Positions 1 through 11,553 of a DNA stretch of 64,000 nt are shown here, one piece after another (the stretch's first letter is position 1; every line of letters begins with the position of its first letter). The stretch covers positions 1 to 64,000 of the forward strand of contig CANTFL010001475.1 in assembly GCA_947650285.1 (NCBI GenBank). The letters are read 5' to 3'. Below the pieces are notes generated by a model. That model searched no databases, had not been told where the DNA came from, and saw nothing but the letters and a program-made list of their open reading frames with translations. The DNA comes from Hyaloperonospora brassicae. Lineage: Eukaryota; Oomycota; Peronosporomycetes; Peronosporales; Peronosporaceae. The position numbers were made by a program, and so were the translations under genes.

Positions 1-242
1 GATATCAACCCACCAATCGCCGCAAGACGCGCGCAATGAGTGGTGACGAGACGTCACCATACATGCAGTTATATTAGTATAATTGAATTAAGTCAAACGA
101 AGAGACAGTAGTTTAAAGACTTAATTCATTAATATAACAGTTCTACTTTTACCCTACCTACGCTTCCTCGCTCGCCACGTGTACGTCCGTCGGGGCACCC
201 AAATCCCTTGCGTTAAGTTACGCAAGGGTGTGCCCCGTTACA
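1..242 (-). mobile_element. Copia-type LTR, cut by window edge
   Basis: Read on the minus strand this begins TGTAACGGGGCAC at 242 and runs off the left edge at GATATC. It matches the solo LTR at 8164-8605 in the T-rich middle part and in the GC-rich block ATTGCGCGCGTC followed by CGATTGGTGGGTTGATATC. Only the first part of the LTR is inside the window, so a solo LTR and the end of a full element cannot be told apart. Confidence 0.75.
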
Positions 243-3200
243 TGATAGCCACCTTTCCTGCTCCTTCCTTTTGCCATCCGGATTTGCCGATTGAAGGCCA
301 GCCTTGGAGTCTCGTACATGGTTGCAACAGTTGAATAAAAAGTGTGCACGTAGAGAAAGCATTAGATCAGGAACGTCTTATTCCCTAATCTGTAGCACTA
401 CGTACCGAGCCATTGTTCATACCGAGAACAGAGCATGTAAAAAGTAAACGTTCCTACGCAGTCGCTCTACGAGATTACTGGCAATCATTATACAAAAGTG
501 TAGTAACGCTCATGCGCGAGCAGCATCCACCAGAAATCGGTGCTACTGTATCATGAACACATTAGGAGATCGCAGCGGATATTTAGTAGCATGCGGGATC
601 GCTGTCTTGTCATGAGCATGTAAATTACGGGAAGTGCGCAATTGACCGCTTTCTACGATTTTTGTGGTGTGTTCCGTAGCAACATCGCTTGACTGTGAAG
701 CCCAAAAAACCATTACTTGCTCGTGCTGCACCAAGCAAAACGATCAGTCTAACCCAAAATGAAAATCGCCGTGCTAATCACTTACTTCGAACTACTTATG
801 TCGTTCGACGGTACAACGACGGTTCTGCCAGTGAGGGCGTTCCAGAAGACGGCCTCGATTCTATGAATGACAAAAGCATGCTACAAGTTCTGTCCTCGAG
901 CATGTCCATTTCTTGTGCGCATCCAAAAATTCGAAACCGACTTGCATCATAGGCGAACATGTGTACACCAAAACATGCGAAGAAACCCTGTGCAGACTTT
1001 TACGTCGAATATGTACAAAAGTTGCTGCGGTAACGTGCCTATTCTGGACAAGAATGGTACGTGCGGCCACCAATTGTTTCACTTTAGCTGCTGGCGGACG
1101 CTCTAACTGACGAGCAATGTGTAATAGCATGTAAAGGGAAAACATGTCTTACATGCTACATGTACCTTGCTACAAAGCGCATTCTATCGTAATATTTCGG
1201 ATTTCCTTCCGTTTCTTCGTACGATGGGTTCTTGAGGAATCAGCGACAGCCGAACTTTCTGATGTCATTGTCTATAAATAAATTGTGGGTTTACAATTCA
1301 CACCACCTTTTGTTCCTTTTTCGTTAAGGTCCGACCTCGCGCAACCGAATCAGCGCAACACGTGACGATTTACGCTACAATGGCAGCCTGCTACTTTCAC
1401 AAGTCTTGATGCTTACGTCAAGTGTGCAAAGCAGTGATAGTTGCGATGAGGGCCGCCCACAATCGTGAGCAAGAGGCTACATGTTTATGCTGACGGCAAG
1501 TTAGCAGATGTCGTGCTTGTACTCTTGCCCGCTTCGATGTGTCACCCATCTCTGGTCATGACAACCGCTTCTCTCGGGCTGCAGCCGAGAAGATGTGCTC
1601 CAGCAACGAGAAACCTCCACGCTGCACGCATTGGGCACTATATGAGAGCGCTGCGCGTTGATCTCTAAACAGCTACATTGACAATTGCAAGCAATCAGTA
1701 ACATACTGAGGCTCAGTCATCATGCAGGAGTGATACGCAAAAAAGAGCTACGTTTTGTTCCATGGCCATGTCCTTCTCGGCTGACATTGCTCACATGCCC
1801 GATATCATAGCGATTGCCTGTTACGCACAACCTTACGAGCAGGCCATCTCCTCGTTGACTTCTACCACCCTCATGTACCAATTGTAAACGGACTCTACAT
1901 TCCGTTGTACGACTGGACTTGCAGCCAGCCATTCGTTTGATCAACTATGCTGAAGAAGGGGGCGCTGGGATGGCACGTGGCAATGCAAACCGTCATAATG
2001 AGCTAGGCATCGGAACGCCGTGACTTGGAACGAGCGCTAAGACGATGCGTGCTTAGTATGGCATTTTGCCGATTGCCTTTGTTGCGCATCCACCATGTGC
2101 GCGAGCTGTTTCGCTCTTGTGATGCAATCATTGAAGTGGTGAGAGCTGCGTGTGCAAGGTGCCGTTGTTCGGCTGGTAAGGCCTAGGCTTAGAGCGCCAC
2201 ATATCGACATCACGTTACATAGGCATTTGGTAGGTAACGTGATGTCGATATATGGCGCTCTGAGCAAGTTTTTGTTCACGAAGCTCGTTCAGCTAGGAAA
2301 GCTCGTATCATTCGATGAAGTGGCCGTTTGGACGATACGTGTGATTCGGGCAAAACCTTTTTTTCGGAACGCTTACACATGTGTGGCGTTGTTAGCCAAA
2401 ACGGAATGTAGAGATGCCACTTGCATATGGCTTCAGACAGGCCGCGCACGGCCAACGAGTCATTTTCTACAGCACACACATACCTCATGCGTCCAATGTA
2501 TCAAGATTGAAAGCCTAATAGGCAAGTGGCAAAACGCAAACGTGGCGATACGTCAGAGGAGGAGTAAGGAATGTCATTACGTGAAAAGAGCATCGAGCGT
2601 GCACCAGGGATCGGTTGCCGACGACCTTATGCGTCTCTTGGTGACGCATGCCGACGTTGTAGTGCTGCTCTTCCTACGAGTGCGTCGCGTGGCCCGAGAT
2701 CGAATGGTCAAGAACCTTTTTTACACAGAAGAGTTTCTCCTAACAGTTCATGCGTAAGCGACAGCTACAGCAGTGCGATTTATCGATGCGTGTCAATACG
2801 AAAGCAATGTTCGAGTTACACGAACACCTCTACGCACTTTCGGCATCGGTAAGTGTGTAATCCTTCGTTTTTCCTAGCGTTATTTTCGTGTGTATGCATC
2901 ATCGCCTACGATCGATAACGCTGCGGTAAAGCGCAGGATCCCCCGCTTCTGCTTCATTCTGGGCGAACTATCGATGGATTAGCGCATTTGACGATTGACC
3001 CACGTCCCGTCGCTGCCGCTTATCCCACGTGACGACACACTGCAGTTTCTCACACAGAAATGCGTTGGTGCGACAGCTTGCCCCACGTGCGAACTGACAA
3101 GTGCGCACATGTCGAGCGCAACACCGATCGCTTCTGCCGTTGTTCGTCTCGTTGGTCTCTCTCGCTCTCTCTCGTTCTCTTGCCGCATGTTCACTCAGGT

Positions 3201-3850
3201 CTCTCTCAAGTCTCACCTGGCAACTCAAAAGGCTGCAAAGACTCGATCAACGCTGGATCAGTATCCTGTGCTGTCTCTTCCACCGATCAGACTCCAGCGT
3301 CCCAGCTTTCCTTTGGATCGGCCTCTGTCTCCTACAACGGACCGCGATGATGACGCCAGTTGATGGCGTCTCGCAAACTGCTTCGAGGCGAGGTCGAATA
3401 TTTAGCGATCTTTCGCGACATGTTTGGATCGTCGGGTGTGGCGGTGCCCTGAACCGCCCGTTCGCACGATTTGACTGGAGGAGGAGGCATGGACACGAAC
3501 TGGCTCAGTTGACGAATATACATTTTGAATTGAAGAATTAGGTGCTGCGACGTGTGCGGAGTGGCGCTTCCGTCAGTGCTTGCGTGCCCCGCTCTCGTCT
3601 CGCGCCGTCTCACGCCGTCTCACGCATAGATTTGAATATATGTTTGACCACTGACTGAGGCGTCCAATGTGGCTATGCCACCTGTCGTACCCGCCAGACT
3701 TCGTCTCGGCGATCGTCGCCCTGATTGCCCCGTGTCGCACACACAGATTGAGCTGGAAACTACCGGATAGCGAAAAAAAGAAATTTAAACCAGTCATGGC
3801 CCGCTTCTTTTACTCCGATCCAACTCGTTCCAACACACAAGATCCGCTGT
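243..3850. other. Region without a convincing gene
   Basis: Several ORFs of 60-200 codons occur on both strands, the longest near 2152-2757, but none shows a recognisable domain and they overlap each other in different frames. A pyrimidine-rich stretch (CTCTCTCG type) lies near 3150-3190. The only structured item seen is the hairpin at 2191-2261. The part just before 4022 is probably promoter and 5' leader of the homoserine dehydrogenase gene. Confidence 0.5.
2191..2261. repeat. Near-perfect inverted repeat (28-bp arms)
   Basis: Arms 2191-2218 and 2234-2261 are reverse complements with one mismatch over 28 positions and a 15-nt loop. On the minus strand the mismatch becomes a G:U pair. The size resembles a small-RNA hairpin or a miniature foldback element; nothing else decides between these. 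Confidence 0.85.
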
Positions 3851-4021
3851 GCGCATTTGATGGCACCAATTGCACGGGTGCGCAACAGGGTGCAATCAAA
3901 CACGCACACCGCGCCGCCTCGCTGCTCGGTTTCCCTTCAACCCCGCACTCTCGATCGTTCGTTGCCCTCTTGTGCAACCGCCTTCCCCCTCCTTTCCTCT
4001 CTCTTGTTTCTGCACTATCTC

Positions 4022-5350
4022 ATGGCGCTGCCACGCATTCCCCTCACGATCGGACTATTTGGCTGCGGCACAGTCGGCGGTGGCGTCTTCGACTTGCTGC
4101 ACAACCCCGTGCGTCGTCAAGCGCTCGAGCGCCTCGGCGTCAACGCGCGCGTGGCCAAGATCTGCGTGCAGGACGTGCACAAAGACCGGCAGCTCGCGCA
4201 CTGGTCGCCGACCGAGACCTCGTTCACGAGCAACTCCCGCGACATTCTCGACGACGGCAGCATCAACTGCGTCGTCGAGCTCATGGGCGGCGTCGACGCG
4301 GCCAAAGACGTAGTGTTCGAGGCGATCCGAGCCGGGAAGCACGTGGTCACGGCCAATAAGGCGCTTGTCGCGTCGTTTCTGCCCGAGATCGAGCAGCTCT
4401 TGCGCGCGCATCCCGACGTGCGCTTCAGCTACGAAGCGGCCGTGGCCGGCGGCATCCCCATCATCCACACGCTCCAGCGCGCCTACAGCAGCGACACGAT
4501 CACGGAAGTCGCCGGCATCCTGAACGGCACGACCAACTACATGCTCTCCAAGATGGAGGCGCACGGCGTCGCCTACGACGACGTGCTGCAAGAAGCGCAA
4601 GCGTTGGGGTTCGCCGAAGCGAACCCGAGCGCCGACGTCGACGGGTTCGACGTCCAGAGCAAAATCGCCATTTTGACCAAATTAGCGTTCGGCGGTGTCG
4701 TGGCACCGGCTGCGATCCCGACTACAGGCATCTCGCGGCTCGCGGCGGTGGACTTTAAGTACGCCAAGATGATGGACAGCACGATCAAGTTGCTCGGGGT
4801 CGCGAAACTGGTCGGACCAGCGGCGGACAGCGCCGAGCGCACGGGCACACCGCCTGCGGTGGCGGTTTTTGTGTCGCCCGTGGTGGTCCACCGGAGCAAC
4901 GTCATTGCCAGCATCAGCGGCGCAACGAACCTGGTGAACGTGCGCTCGCAGAATCTCGAGAGCGCCGCGTACGTCGGGCCCGGCGCCGGCCGCTTCCCCA
5001 CGGCGAACTCGGTCCTGAACGACATTGTGCAGCTCGCGCGGGGCGACGCGCCGAGTGAGCCGTTTATGCCGTCGAAGCCGCTGACGCTCGAGTCCGACTA
5101 CGAAGCGCAGTTTTACGTGCGCGTGACGATCACGGACGGACTGGGCATTATCCGGCACGTGGGGCAGACGGCCGAAGAGAGCGGCGTGTCGGTGTACTCG
5201 ATTTTGCAGGCGCCGATCGTGGACCGCGCGCGCGTGCAGTTTGTCGTGACGACAGAGATGTCGCCGCTGTCAAAAGTGCGCGCCATGTGCCAGAAGATTG
5301 CGGCCCTACCGTTTGTGCAGGAAGAGCCGCTGTTTCTGCCGATTATGTAA
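4022..5350 (+). CDS. hom: Homoserine dehydrogenase with ACT domain
   Basis: Reduces aspartate-4-semialdehyde to homoserine with NAD(P)H, the branch step toward threonine and methionine, presumably in the cytosol. The 442-residue product starts with a Rossmann nucleotide-binding loop (GCGTVGGG, residues 14-21). It then has TANKALVA (110-117), the family segment NGTTNYML (168-175) and the active-site region PSADVDGFD (202-210) followed by K214, matching the conserved D-x-x-x-K pair. Residues from about 355 form an ACT regulatory domain, as in bacterial enzymes, which suggests feedback control by an amino acid. No intron. The reading frame is open 55 codons further upstream, but homology starts just after the ATG at 4022 and the upstream stretch is low complexity, so 4022 is chosen. 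It converges with the dioxygenase gene across a 295-bp spacer. Confidence 0.95.
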   Translation: MALPRIPLTIGLFGCGTVGGGVFDLLHNPVRRQALERLGVNARVAKICVQDVHKDRQLAHWSPTETSFTSNSRDILDDGSINCVVELMGGVDAAKDVVFEAIRAGKHVVTANKALVASFLPEIEQLLRAHPDVRFSYEAAVAGGIPIIHTLQRAYSSDTITEVAGILNGTTNYMLSKMEAHGVAYDDVLQEAQALGFAEANPSADVDGFDVQSKIAILTKLAFGGVVAPAAIPTTGISRLAAVDFKYAKMMDSTIKLLGVAKLVGPAADSAERTGTPPAVAVFVSPVVVHRSNVIASISGATNLVNVRSQNLESAAYVGPGAGRFPTANSVLNDIVQLARGDAPSEPFMPSKPLTLESDYEAQFYVRVTITDGLGIIRHVGQTAEESGVSVYSILQAPIVDRARVQFVVTTEMSPLSKVRAMCQKIAALPFVQEEPLFLPIM

Positions 5351-5645
5351 AAGCGCTACGAATGGGCGCAGAGCAGCGGCGGTGGCGGCCGCGCGCGAGG
5401 GGACGTGATTGGGCGAGACGATCGATCCATTGTGGCGCACGGAGGCTGTGGACACGAGCAAGAGGCGAGCGCAGAACGGTGTAATGCCACAAGGAAGTAG
5501 GTGTCCGCAGCTTTGTATCCCGTCGTCTCGTAAAGACGAACGTGCCTGTTGCTGCGTGTGCCGTTTTTTCCTGACGGTCGACTAATGAATCCACAAGTCT
5601 GTGTCCCTCACCTCTTTTCGTGTTAATTCGACGCGCGTGTTTCCA

Positions 5646-6398
5646 TCAGAGCAGATCAACGTGGCGCAGCGTCAATGAAACGCGTGTACCCACTTCGACA
5701 TTGTCGATGCTGTGTAAGTAGCGCGAATAGGCTTCGCCCGTGAACACGAGTAGACTGCGGCGTTCCAGCGGAAACGCCGAGTGCTGCGTGAAGGTGCGTT
5801 GCGGTGCTGACGTGGAGTCGCCTTCGTGGGTAGCAGCTGCTGCGTCTCGTTGATGCGGCTGAAACGTCACACGGCAGTCTGCGCCTATGCTGAGGATGCA
5901 CACCAACGGAAAGTACGCACGTCCGTCCTCGTGCGGCAGAATATAGTCCCCCACAGCATATTCTGCGCACGAACAGAGGTCACTCGTTAATGGTCGTGAC
6001 CAGCGACTAAGACGGCTCAGTCGCAAAACATGGAGCGACACGACTCACGCACCATTGATCAGCGCGTGGTTGGGCTTCTTCGCGTCGTGAAAGACGCCCA
6101 CATCCACTAGCGTCTGACTTATCTGCTGGAGCCACTGAGGCAGCGGCTCGGACATAAACGGACTCTTGACTTCGCCGCCCCATCGCTGCAGACGCCGGTG
6201 CTTGAGCTGTACCCAACTCGCACTGTCGTCGGGAACTGCATACACCCGATCCAAGATAGCGTCCTCCTCGTCCTGTGTCAGCCAGTTGGGAATGTAACAC
6301 ACGCCACGAATTGGCCCGCGCTGGAGTGCGTCCAGATCAAGCGGCGCAGCTGAGGATCTGCCCACAGACGCATGAACAAGACGCTCGTTTCTGCGCAT
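5646..6398 (-). CDS. ALKBH6: ALKBH6-like Fe(II)/2-oxoglutarate dioxygenase
   Basis: Two exons, 6398-6053 and 5962-5646, join across a 90-nt intron (5963-6052; GTGCGT donor, GCGCAG acceptor) and give 220 residues in one frame. Human ALKBH6 is about the same size. The N-terminal part has the family's IPNWLTQDEED and LQRWGG segments. The iron-binding motif is H126-E-D128 within YILPHEDG, the distal histidine is H199 in RYLHS, and the 2-oxoglutarate-binding motif is R209-x-S-x-T-x-R215. Members of this AlkB branch are probable RNA or DNA demethylases; the substrate here is unknown. The intron joins exactly at the conserved segment before HED, so the model is firm. The decayed gene fragment upstream ends about 116 bp before the ATG. 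Confidence 0.92.
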
Positions 6399-6514
6399 TC
6401 TTCGCGTTCGTTATGAACAAGTGCCTACCACGCGGGACATGCATCGCACGGACCTCGGACGCCACACTTTCAGTCCCGCACTTTGCCACGATACTGCACA
6501 CTGCTCGGAAGCTG

Positions 6515-6658
6515 TCACTGTCGCTGGTGTGTCAGTAGCTTTCGTCTCAATGAGCGACACTTTCGTTCCAGCAGTCTCATGACGGGCACGTCGGCGTTCT
6601 TCGCGCAATAGTCGGCCAAAGTCCATTGAGCAATTGTGGATGGCTTCATGGGTACTCG
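6515..6658 (-). pseudogene. 3' fragment of a split, unidentified gene
   Basis: An open frame on the minus strand, starting right after a possible acceptor (CCAATCAG at 6659-6666) and ending at TGA 6515-6517, encodes 47 residues. These include MKPSTIAQWTLADYCAKN and a basic end, RKLLTHQRQ. The composition looks like real protein and unlike the microsatellite translation next to it. No family is recognised. It may be the last exon of the gene whose upstream part is at 23118-23606, the two now separated by microsatellite and LINE sequence. That link is inference from strand, order and position. Confidence 0.4.
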
Positions 6659-6694
6659 CTGATTGGGCGAAAAGAATGTCTCAGGGTCGCTAAT

Positions 6695-7106
6695 GCACGC
6701 ATGTTTGTATGTATGTTTGTATGTGTGTTTGTATGTTTGTATGTTTGTATGTATGTGTGTTTGAATGTATGTATGTATGTATGTATGCATGTATGTATGC
6801 ATGTATGTATGTATGCATGTATGTATGTATGTATGTATGTATGTATGTATGTATGTATGTATGTATGTATGTATGTATGTATGTATGTATGTATGTATGT
6901 ATGTATGTATGTATGTATGTATGTATGTATGTATGTATGTATGTATGTATGTATGTATGTATGTATGTATGTATGTATGTATGTATGTATGTATGTATGT
7001 ATGTATGTATGTATGTATGTATGTATGTATGTATGTATGTATGTATGTGTGTATGTGTGTATGTTTGTATGTGTGTATGTGTGTATGTGTGTATGTGTGT
7101 ATGTGT
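6695..7106. repeat. (ATGT)n microsatellite, left block
   Basis: About 400 bp of ATGT units, pure in the middle and with GTGT or TTGT variants at both ends. It abuts the 3' end of LINE A. A second block of the same motif abuts the other end of LINE A at 22932. The long 'proteins' of repeated MYVC or HTYI in this block are translation artefacts. Confidence 0.97.
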
Positions 7107-7136
7107 GGAGGAGTTCGATGATCGTCTATTTACATG

Positions 7137-7859
7137 TTAAGATGTGCAAGATGTCTGAAAAGTCCTGAACCAGGATACGAGCGCCGGAATGGTTAGCTCA
7201 TCGTGGCTGATAGTCAGCGAAGCCTGGCAGCCTGTAGGAACGTGGCTGAAAATGTCTAGGCATGCATGAAGACGCGCCCCTCTGACCGCTGTAGCTGCGG
7301 ACCGATGTTTTCGCATAGCAATTGCCTTCAACTGCCGCAGACCGCCCCGCCAGAATGCTAGGGCACTTTGAGCCGGAGAAGTGGTCTCCCGTCGAAAGAT
7401 TACCGCATTGCGCTCTACCCAAAGATGCACCTGACACAAGGAGCATAACATAAACCAGATCCGGCGGTCTTCGTCTGCCGCTGCCGTGTGATCATCCCCA
7501 AAACGATCAATTAAGAGCTGCAGCAAGCGCGGTGGAATCGGAGGCGCCCTTCGATAGGCGAAATACCGAAAATAACCCGTAACTGTGGATTCATGAACTC
7601 CCTCCCCAGACCAATGACGGAGCAAGAGGCTCCAGCAGGCTATAGCAGTTGAACAATCCCAAAATATATGAGTGACAGTCTCTTTGCGCCCCTTGCAGTG
7701 CTCGAGTTTCCGGCAACTGGGATCATCGGAGCGTCCGACGTGATATAAATTGAGCTGATTGGTTGCGATCCGGTAACCCGTCCACACTTGGTACTCAGTA
7801 AGAATGTTCGCGTGCCGCCAAATTTGAGCGGGGTTTGATCTGCGACCGCTGCAAGCCAC
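7137..7859 (-). pseudogene. LINE A ORF2 C-terminus, zinc-binding domain
   Basis: An open 240-codon stretch that ends ORF2 of LINE A. Near its start it has VWTGYRIATNQLNLY and then a Cys/His cluster of the RT zinc-binding type (CRKLEHCKG...HIFWDC). The rest is the poorly conserved tail seen in this LINE class. The same segment in degraded form is at about 10985-11553 in LINE B. It is not an independent gene. Confidence 0.8.
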
Positions 7860-8163
7860 CGCTCCGACCGAGTCTGGTGTTCAAAGCGGTTTAGCCAGTG
7901 CTACAGCGCAGGGAGAAGCTGACGTTTATGGTAGTGAAAAGCCTGGCGTAAAAATGAGGACGACACCCGGTGATTTTCACTCGATCCGGCACGCTCCAAG
8001 GCAGTAGCCGATGGTGGGCCGGATGGGCGAGAAAGACTAGTCCCTGTTGTAGCCGGGGATGCCAGTCAGCTTCCTCCCGCGCTTTAAAGGTGCGTACGTC
8101 GGGAGGGTCGCCTTGATAAAACCAGGGAAGACCATCGACCCCCCTAGAAAGATGAACGGTCTG

Positions 8164-8605
8164 TGTAACGGGGCACCGACGACTACGTACTGGTCAACGA
8201 GTACGGAGTTTACTATCACCGGCTGTAGTGATATTCAGTGCCCAGCTAGGTGTAGAACTACACAGAGGAAGATAGAACGACTAAGGTGAAAGACTCTAGT
8301 CGTAGGAAAAGTAAAAGTGTTATTAATACAATTAAGTCCTATAACTCTTGTATCTCTGTTTGTCCTGACTTAATTGAACTAATGTAACTAAATGTATGAT
8401 GACGTCTACTCACCACCTATTGCGCGCGTCTAGCAGCGATTGGTGGGTTGATATCATCACGATATCAACCAATGAGTAGACCCTTCGGTCATCTTCAACA
8501 ATATCATCATGCTCTGTGATATTGTTGAAAGAATATTCTTCATTATATTATTTATTGTCATTTTCTTCGTAATGACAATATCATGTAACGGGCTACCCCA
8601 TTACA
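8164..8605 (+). mobile_element. Solo Copia-type LTR in LINE A
   Basis: The 442-bp element starts TGTAACGGGG and ends CCCCATTACA, imperfect terminal inverted repeats with TG...CA ends. It is flanked by the 5-bp direct repeat GTCTG (8159-8163 and 8606-8610), as expected for an integrase-made target duplication. Internal coding sequence is absent, so it is a solo LTR left by recombination. It lies between the RT and zinc-binding parts of LINE A and is younger than it. It shares its central part with the LTRs at 1-242 and 44471-44865. Confidence 0.85.
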
Positions 8606-8963
8606 GTCTGCGCCGACGACGAAGAGAATCCTGGCGCCGTACCGATAATAGAGGTGGCGGAAGACCGAGTCCACTGATACTGATGGTGAAATGGTGGCGG
8701 CTGCCGCAAGAGCATAGTCGGTTCTGTCAGTGCCACCCCGAATGCAATATGCGGTGAACCGAGCAGAATCAGAGACGCCCACCGGCGTAATTTAGGGTGC
8801 AGATGGCTTGCATCACCTTCACCGAGAGACGGAATGGTAAAAGCAAATTCGTGCGGTCCTGTGCGCTAAATACGGAGATCCCGGATGCAGCACGGAAGTC
8901 TTCGAGCGAATTGGGAGCTCCTGAGAGGCTTGCCACGGGTGGTCAAAACCAAGAATTATCATT

Positions 8964-10530
8964 TCAGTAAAATTGGCACCAAAAGCTAGTTAGAGAGTTC
9001 TCTTTGTGATCATCGGCCACAGATGCGGCTGGGGAATCAAAGTGATAGGACAGAACCCAATCTGAGACTTCCCACCAACTGCTTGCCCCAGCCAAAAGCC
9101 GATCATAATGCTCCGCGATCCGAGCCCGCGACCAACGATCTAAAGTAAGAGCGAGGAGCCCATCAAGATCGTGCTGTAGGTGGTGCCGTGAAGGCTGCAG
9201 CCCCAGCGGTCGGTCATCTCCCCGGATAGAGTTTAGCGCTGGGATCAAGGCGGACACAAATCGCGCCCCACGAAACGTGTAATTGCGCCAAGCTTGAAAA
9301 TACACGTCGTCTCCCTGTAAGAGCCATTTCAACGCCAACTTCGTCCGTTGGTTTTTTATGGCCACCTCGAAGAAGACGAGGCCGAACCCACCCGCTTGCT
9401 TCGGTGTGACTAGGAGTGCCGGATTGATTTTGTGCCGGCAGACCTCGGACTTAGACGCGTGCTGCCACAGAAAGCGTTTGTAAAGTTGAGCCAGCTCTTG
9501 TTTTGCCCATACAGGCATGTCAAAGACAGTCGACGTGAACAGGACCGAAGGAAGAACGATGGCGTTGAGAATGACCACCCGATGGTGCACACTGGTCGCC
9601 ACCGTGGTAGTCGTAGAAGCCGTTGGCGGACCCGACGAAGTCGCAGTGCCCAATTCGTCTGGACCAGCTCCCCAGTTCCTACCTCATACCCCAAGTATCG
9701 GACGGTATCATGAGCAGGCACTACCGATATTCCCTTATATTGCTGAAGACGAATTATCGTGTTTATAACGATAAGTTTGCTTTTTTCTGGTTGGACCTGG
9801 AGGCCAGATAGCTTCCCGAAGCGCTGTACGAGTCTCAGCGGAGGCTCGAGTTGATCGGCCGTCTTGAGGAAAAGAGTTGAGTCATCGACAAAAGCAAAAA
9901 ATGTGGGTTTCTCCTACCGCTCCAGGCACGGAAAGCCCGCTGAGCCCCGAGTGATGATGAATAGCCAATCCTAGCGATTCCACCACGATCAAAAAGAGTA
10001 ACGGAGCCGGATGGCAACCCTGACGAATACCGGATTCGATAGGAACAGGCTCGGATTGATTCCGATGAAACGCAAACGTGCTGTAGTTCCTGTGTGCATA
10101 CGCTTAATGAGTTGGACAAACAGTTCTTCAAATTGGAACTGCCGAAAGGGTTCGTATAAAGACTCTCGTTCCACTGTGTCATAAGCTTTACGAAAATCCA
10201 AAAGCAAAATTACTCGGCTGGAGTAGGCAGGTCGATATGCCTCGCCACGGGAGGACAAGAGGTGGGGGCATATTATTGTTACCAACTTGAGCATTCGCCT
10301 GCCTCGAACAAATACTTGTTGCGAGTGCCCAATTAACAGCCGCAGAAGCCGCTGTAGGCGCGTTGCCAACACCTTCGCAAAAATTTTGTAGCTGGTCTGG
10401 AGCAATGAGATGGAGCGATAACCTAGGGCATCCGCTGAATCCCCCGTTCTTGCGCAATGGTATCACTATAGCTTTCAAAAAGAACAGTGGCATATTTCCC
10501 CGTGAAAAAACTCGTTGCTCACTATAACCA
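8964..10530 (-). pseudogene. LINE A reverse transcriptase (broken)
   Basis: RT of the non-LTR type read over several frames. In 5' to 3' order there is a PLRKNG segment, then ILLLDFRKAYDTVERE (palm motif A with the catalytic Asp, about 10170-10215), the catalytic FVDD of motif C at 9881-9892, and a thumb region with LGYEVGTGEL. The connection region LPSVLFTSTVFDMPVWAKQE follows below 9653. Catalytic residues are still readable but the frame is broken several times. The RT N-terminus is on the far side of LINE B (19562-20037). Confidence 0.85.
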
Positions 10531-10546
10531 GAGCTGGTACCAACAA
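10531..10546. repeat. Target-site duplication of LINE B, left copy
   Basis: GAGCTGGTACCAACAA here and GAGCTGGTACCAATAA at 19546-19561 match at 15 of 16 positions. Removing one copy together with everything between makes the RT frame of LINE A continuous through ALLVPALVIV, the same segment that is uninterrupted in LINE B itself. Confidence 0.9.
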
Positions 10547-10984
10547 GATAGAGGTTCAGAGAGTCTATTTACGTTGCGTTATGCGATGTGCAAGATCTTT
10601 GGTATAACCTAAGCCAGGACGTCAGCACCGGAGGACCCAAGGGCTTTTCAAGGCCGGTGCCAGTAACCACTGGCAACCCTCTTGTTTCGCATTCCAGAAA
10701 CTCGATGTAGGCAAAAACCACTGCCCAGGTTATCGCTGACGCTACTTGTCGATGCTGCCGCTTTACTATAGCTCGAAGCTGGCGGATGCGTGACGCTCAA
10801 AAACTCTCGGTTACTCCAGTAGTATCGATATGTTTCACCCGGAAGACGGCCGCATTTCGGTCAAACCAGATCCTCGTTTGGCACATCGTCGTGAGAATGT
10901 GCCAGATTGCCGTCCATTCACGGGTGGCCAAGACCACATCGTCTTAAAATCGGTCGGTGAGGAGGGTCATCCGGTGTGACGGTA

Positions 10985-11553
10985 TCATGGGGGCCTGTCT
11001 ACTGGCGCAGGTGTCCAGATATTGGTGGGTCCGCAGGCGGGACGCTCGTTCTCCGGTACAGTGCTCCATGAGTTTAATTTTAAGGGCAGCGGCGCTGTTG
11101 CACTCCCAAAGAGATGCTTGATTTCCTCGACGCACCCGTGACAGGCTGGTGCATTTCTGCAACTCTTGTCCTCAAGGCACGCCGCATGGTAAAAGTTAAG
11201 CTGTCGCGTCGCAACCTGATACCCTGTCCATACTTGATAATGAGAGAGTACATGACTATGGTCCCACACTTGCTGCGAATATTACCGGAGCGCTGCGCGC
11301 TGCCACTCGTCCGTGAGAGCCCTGGCGTCGAGACGGAAAATATAATCCAGCAGGGATCGGGAGAACACTGTCTTGTGAAACCGTAAACCTTGGCGACCGA
11401 GATTCTGATTGATGCGGTTGTTGGACGTAACTTCCGGAACGGACCAATGAAAACGGTGCAACAGCGGGTTCGCTTTAACAGATCCCACCGTGTCAGGAGC
11501 TCGCAGCAAAGCGCCCGTCGAGCGTCTGCGGAACCGGCGATAATCTCTGGCAC
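10985..11553 (-). pseudogene. LINE B ORF2 C-terminus (broken)
   Basis: Degraded counterpart of 7137-7859. VWTGYQVATRQLNFYH is followed by a Cys/His cluster (CRNAPACHGC...) in the frame ending near 10985, and the flanking part is in another frame. This is the RT zinc-binding domain of ORF2. Confidence 0.75.

Larger units (their letters stand above)
7107..10546 (-). mobile_element. LINE A, 3' segment
   Basis: This is the 3' half of a non-LTR retrotransposon on the minus strand: reverse transcriptase, C-terminal zinc-binding domain and a short 3' UTR of about 30 bp. Its 3' end is homologous to that of LINE B at 10547. It stops inside RT at 10531-10546 and resumes at 19546-19561, where the same 16 bases recur, because LINE B has inserted there. 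A solo LTR interrupts it at 8164-8605. Frameshifts and stops make it inactive. Confidence 0.85.

Noticed and set aside
3667..4359. 230-codon ORF overlapping the homoserine dehydrogenase start
   Set aside because: Low-complexity and Arg-rich in the overlap; a shadow frame of the real gene.
6626..7168. Long open frames of repeated MYVC/HTYI
   Set aside because: They are translations of the ATGT microsatellite, open in several frames at once.
1..8605. Full-length Copia element between the LTRs at 1-242 and 8164-8605
   Set aside because: The LTRs are in opposite orientation, clearly diverged, and enclose host genes; no Copia gag-pol is seen.
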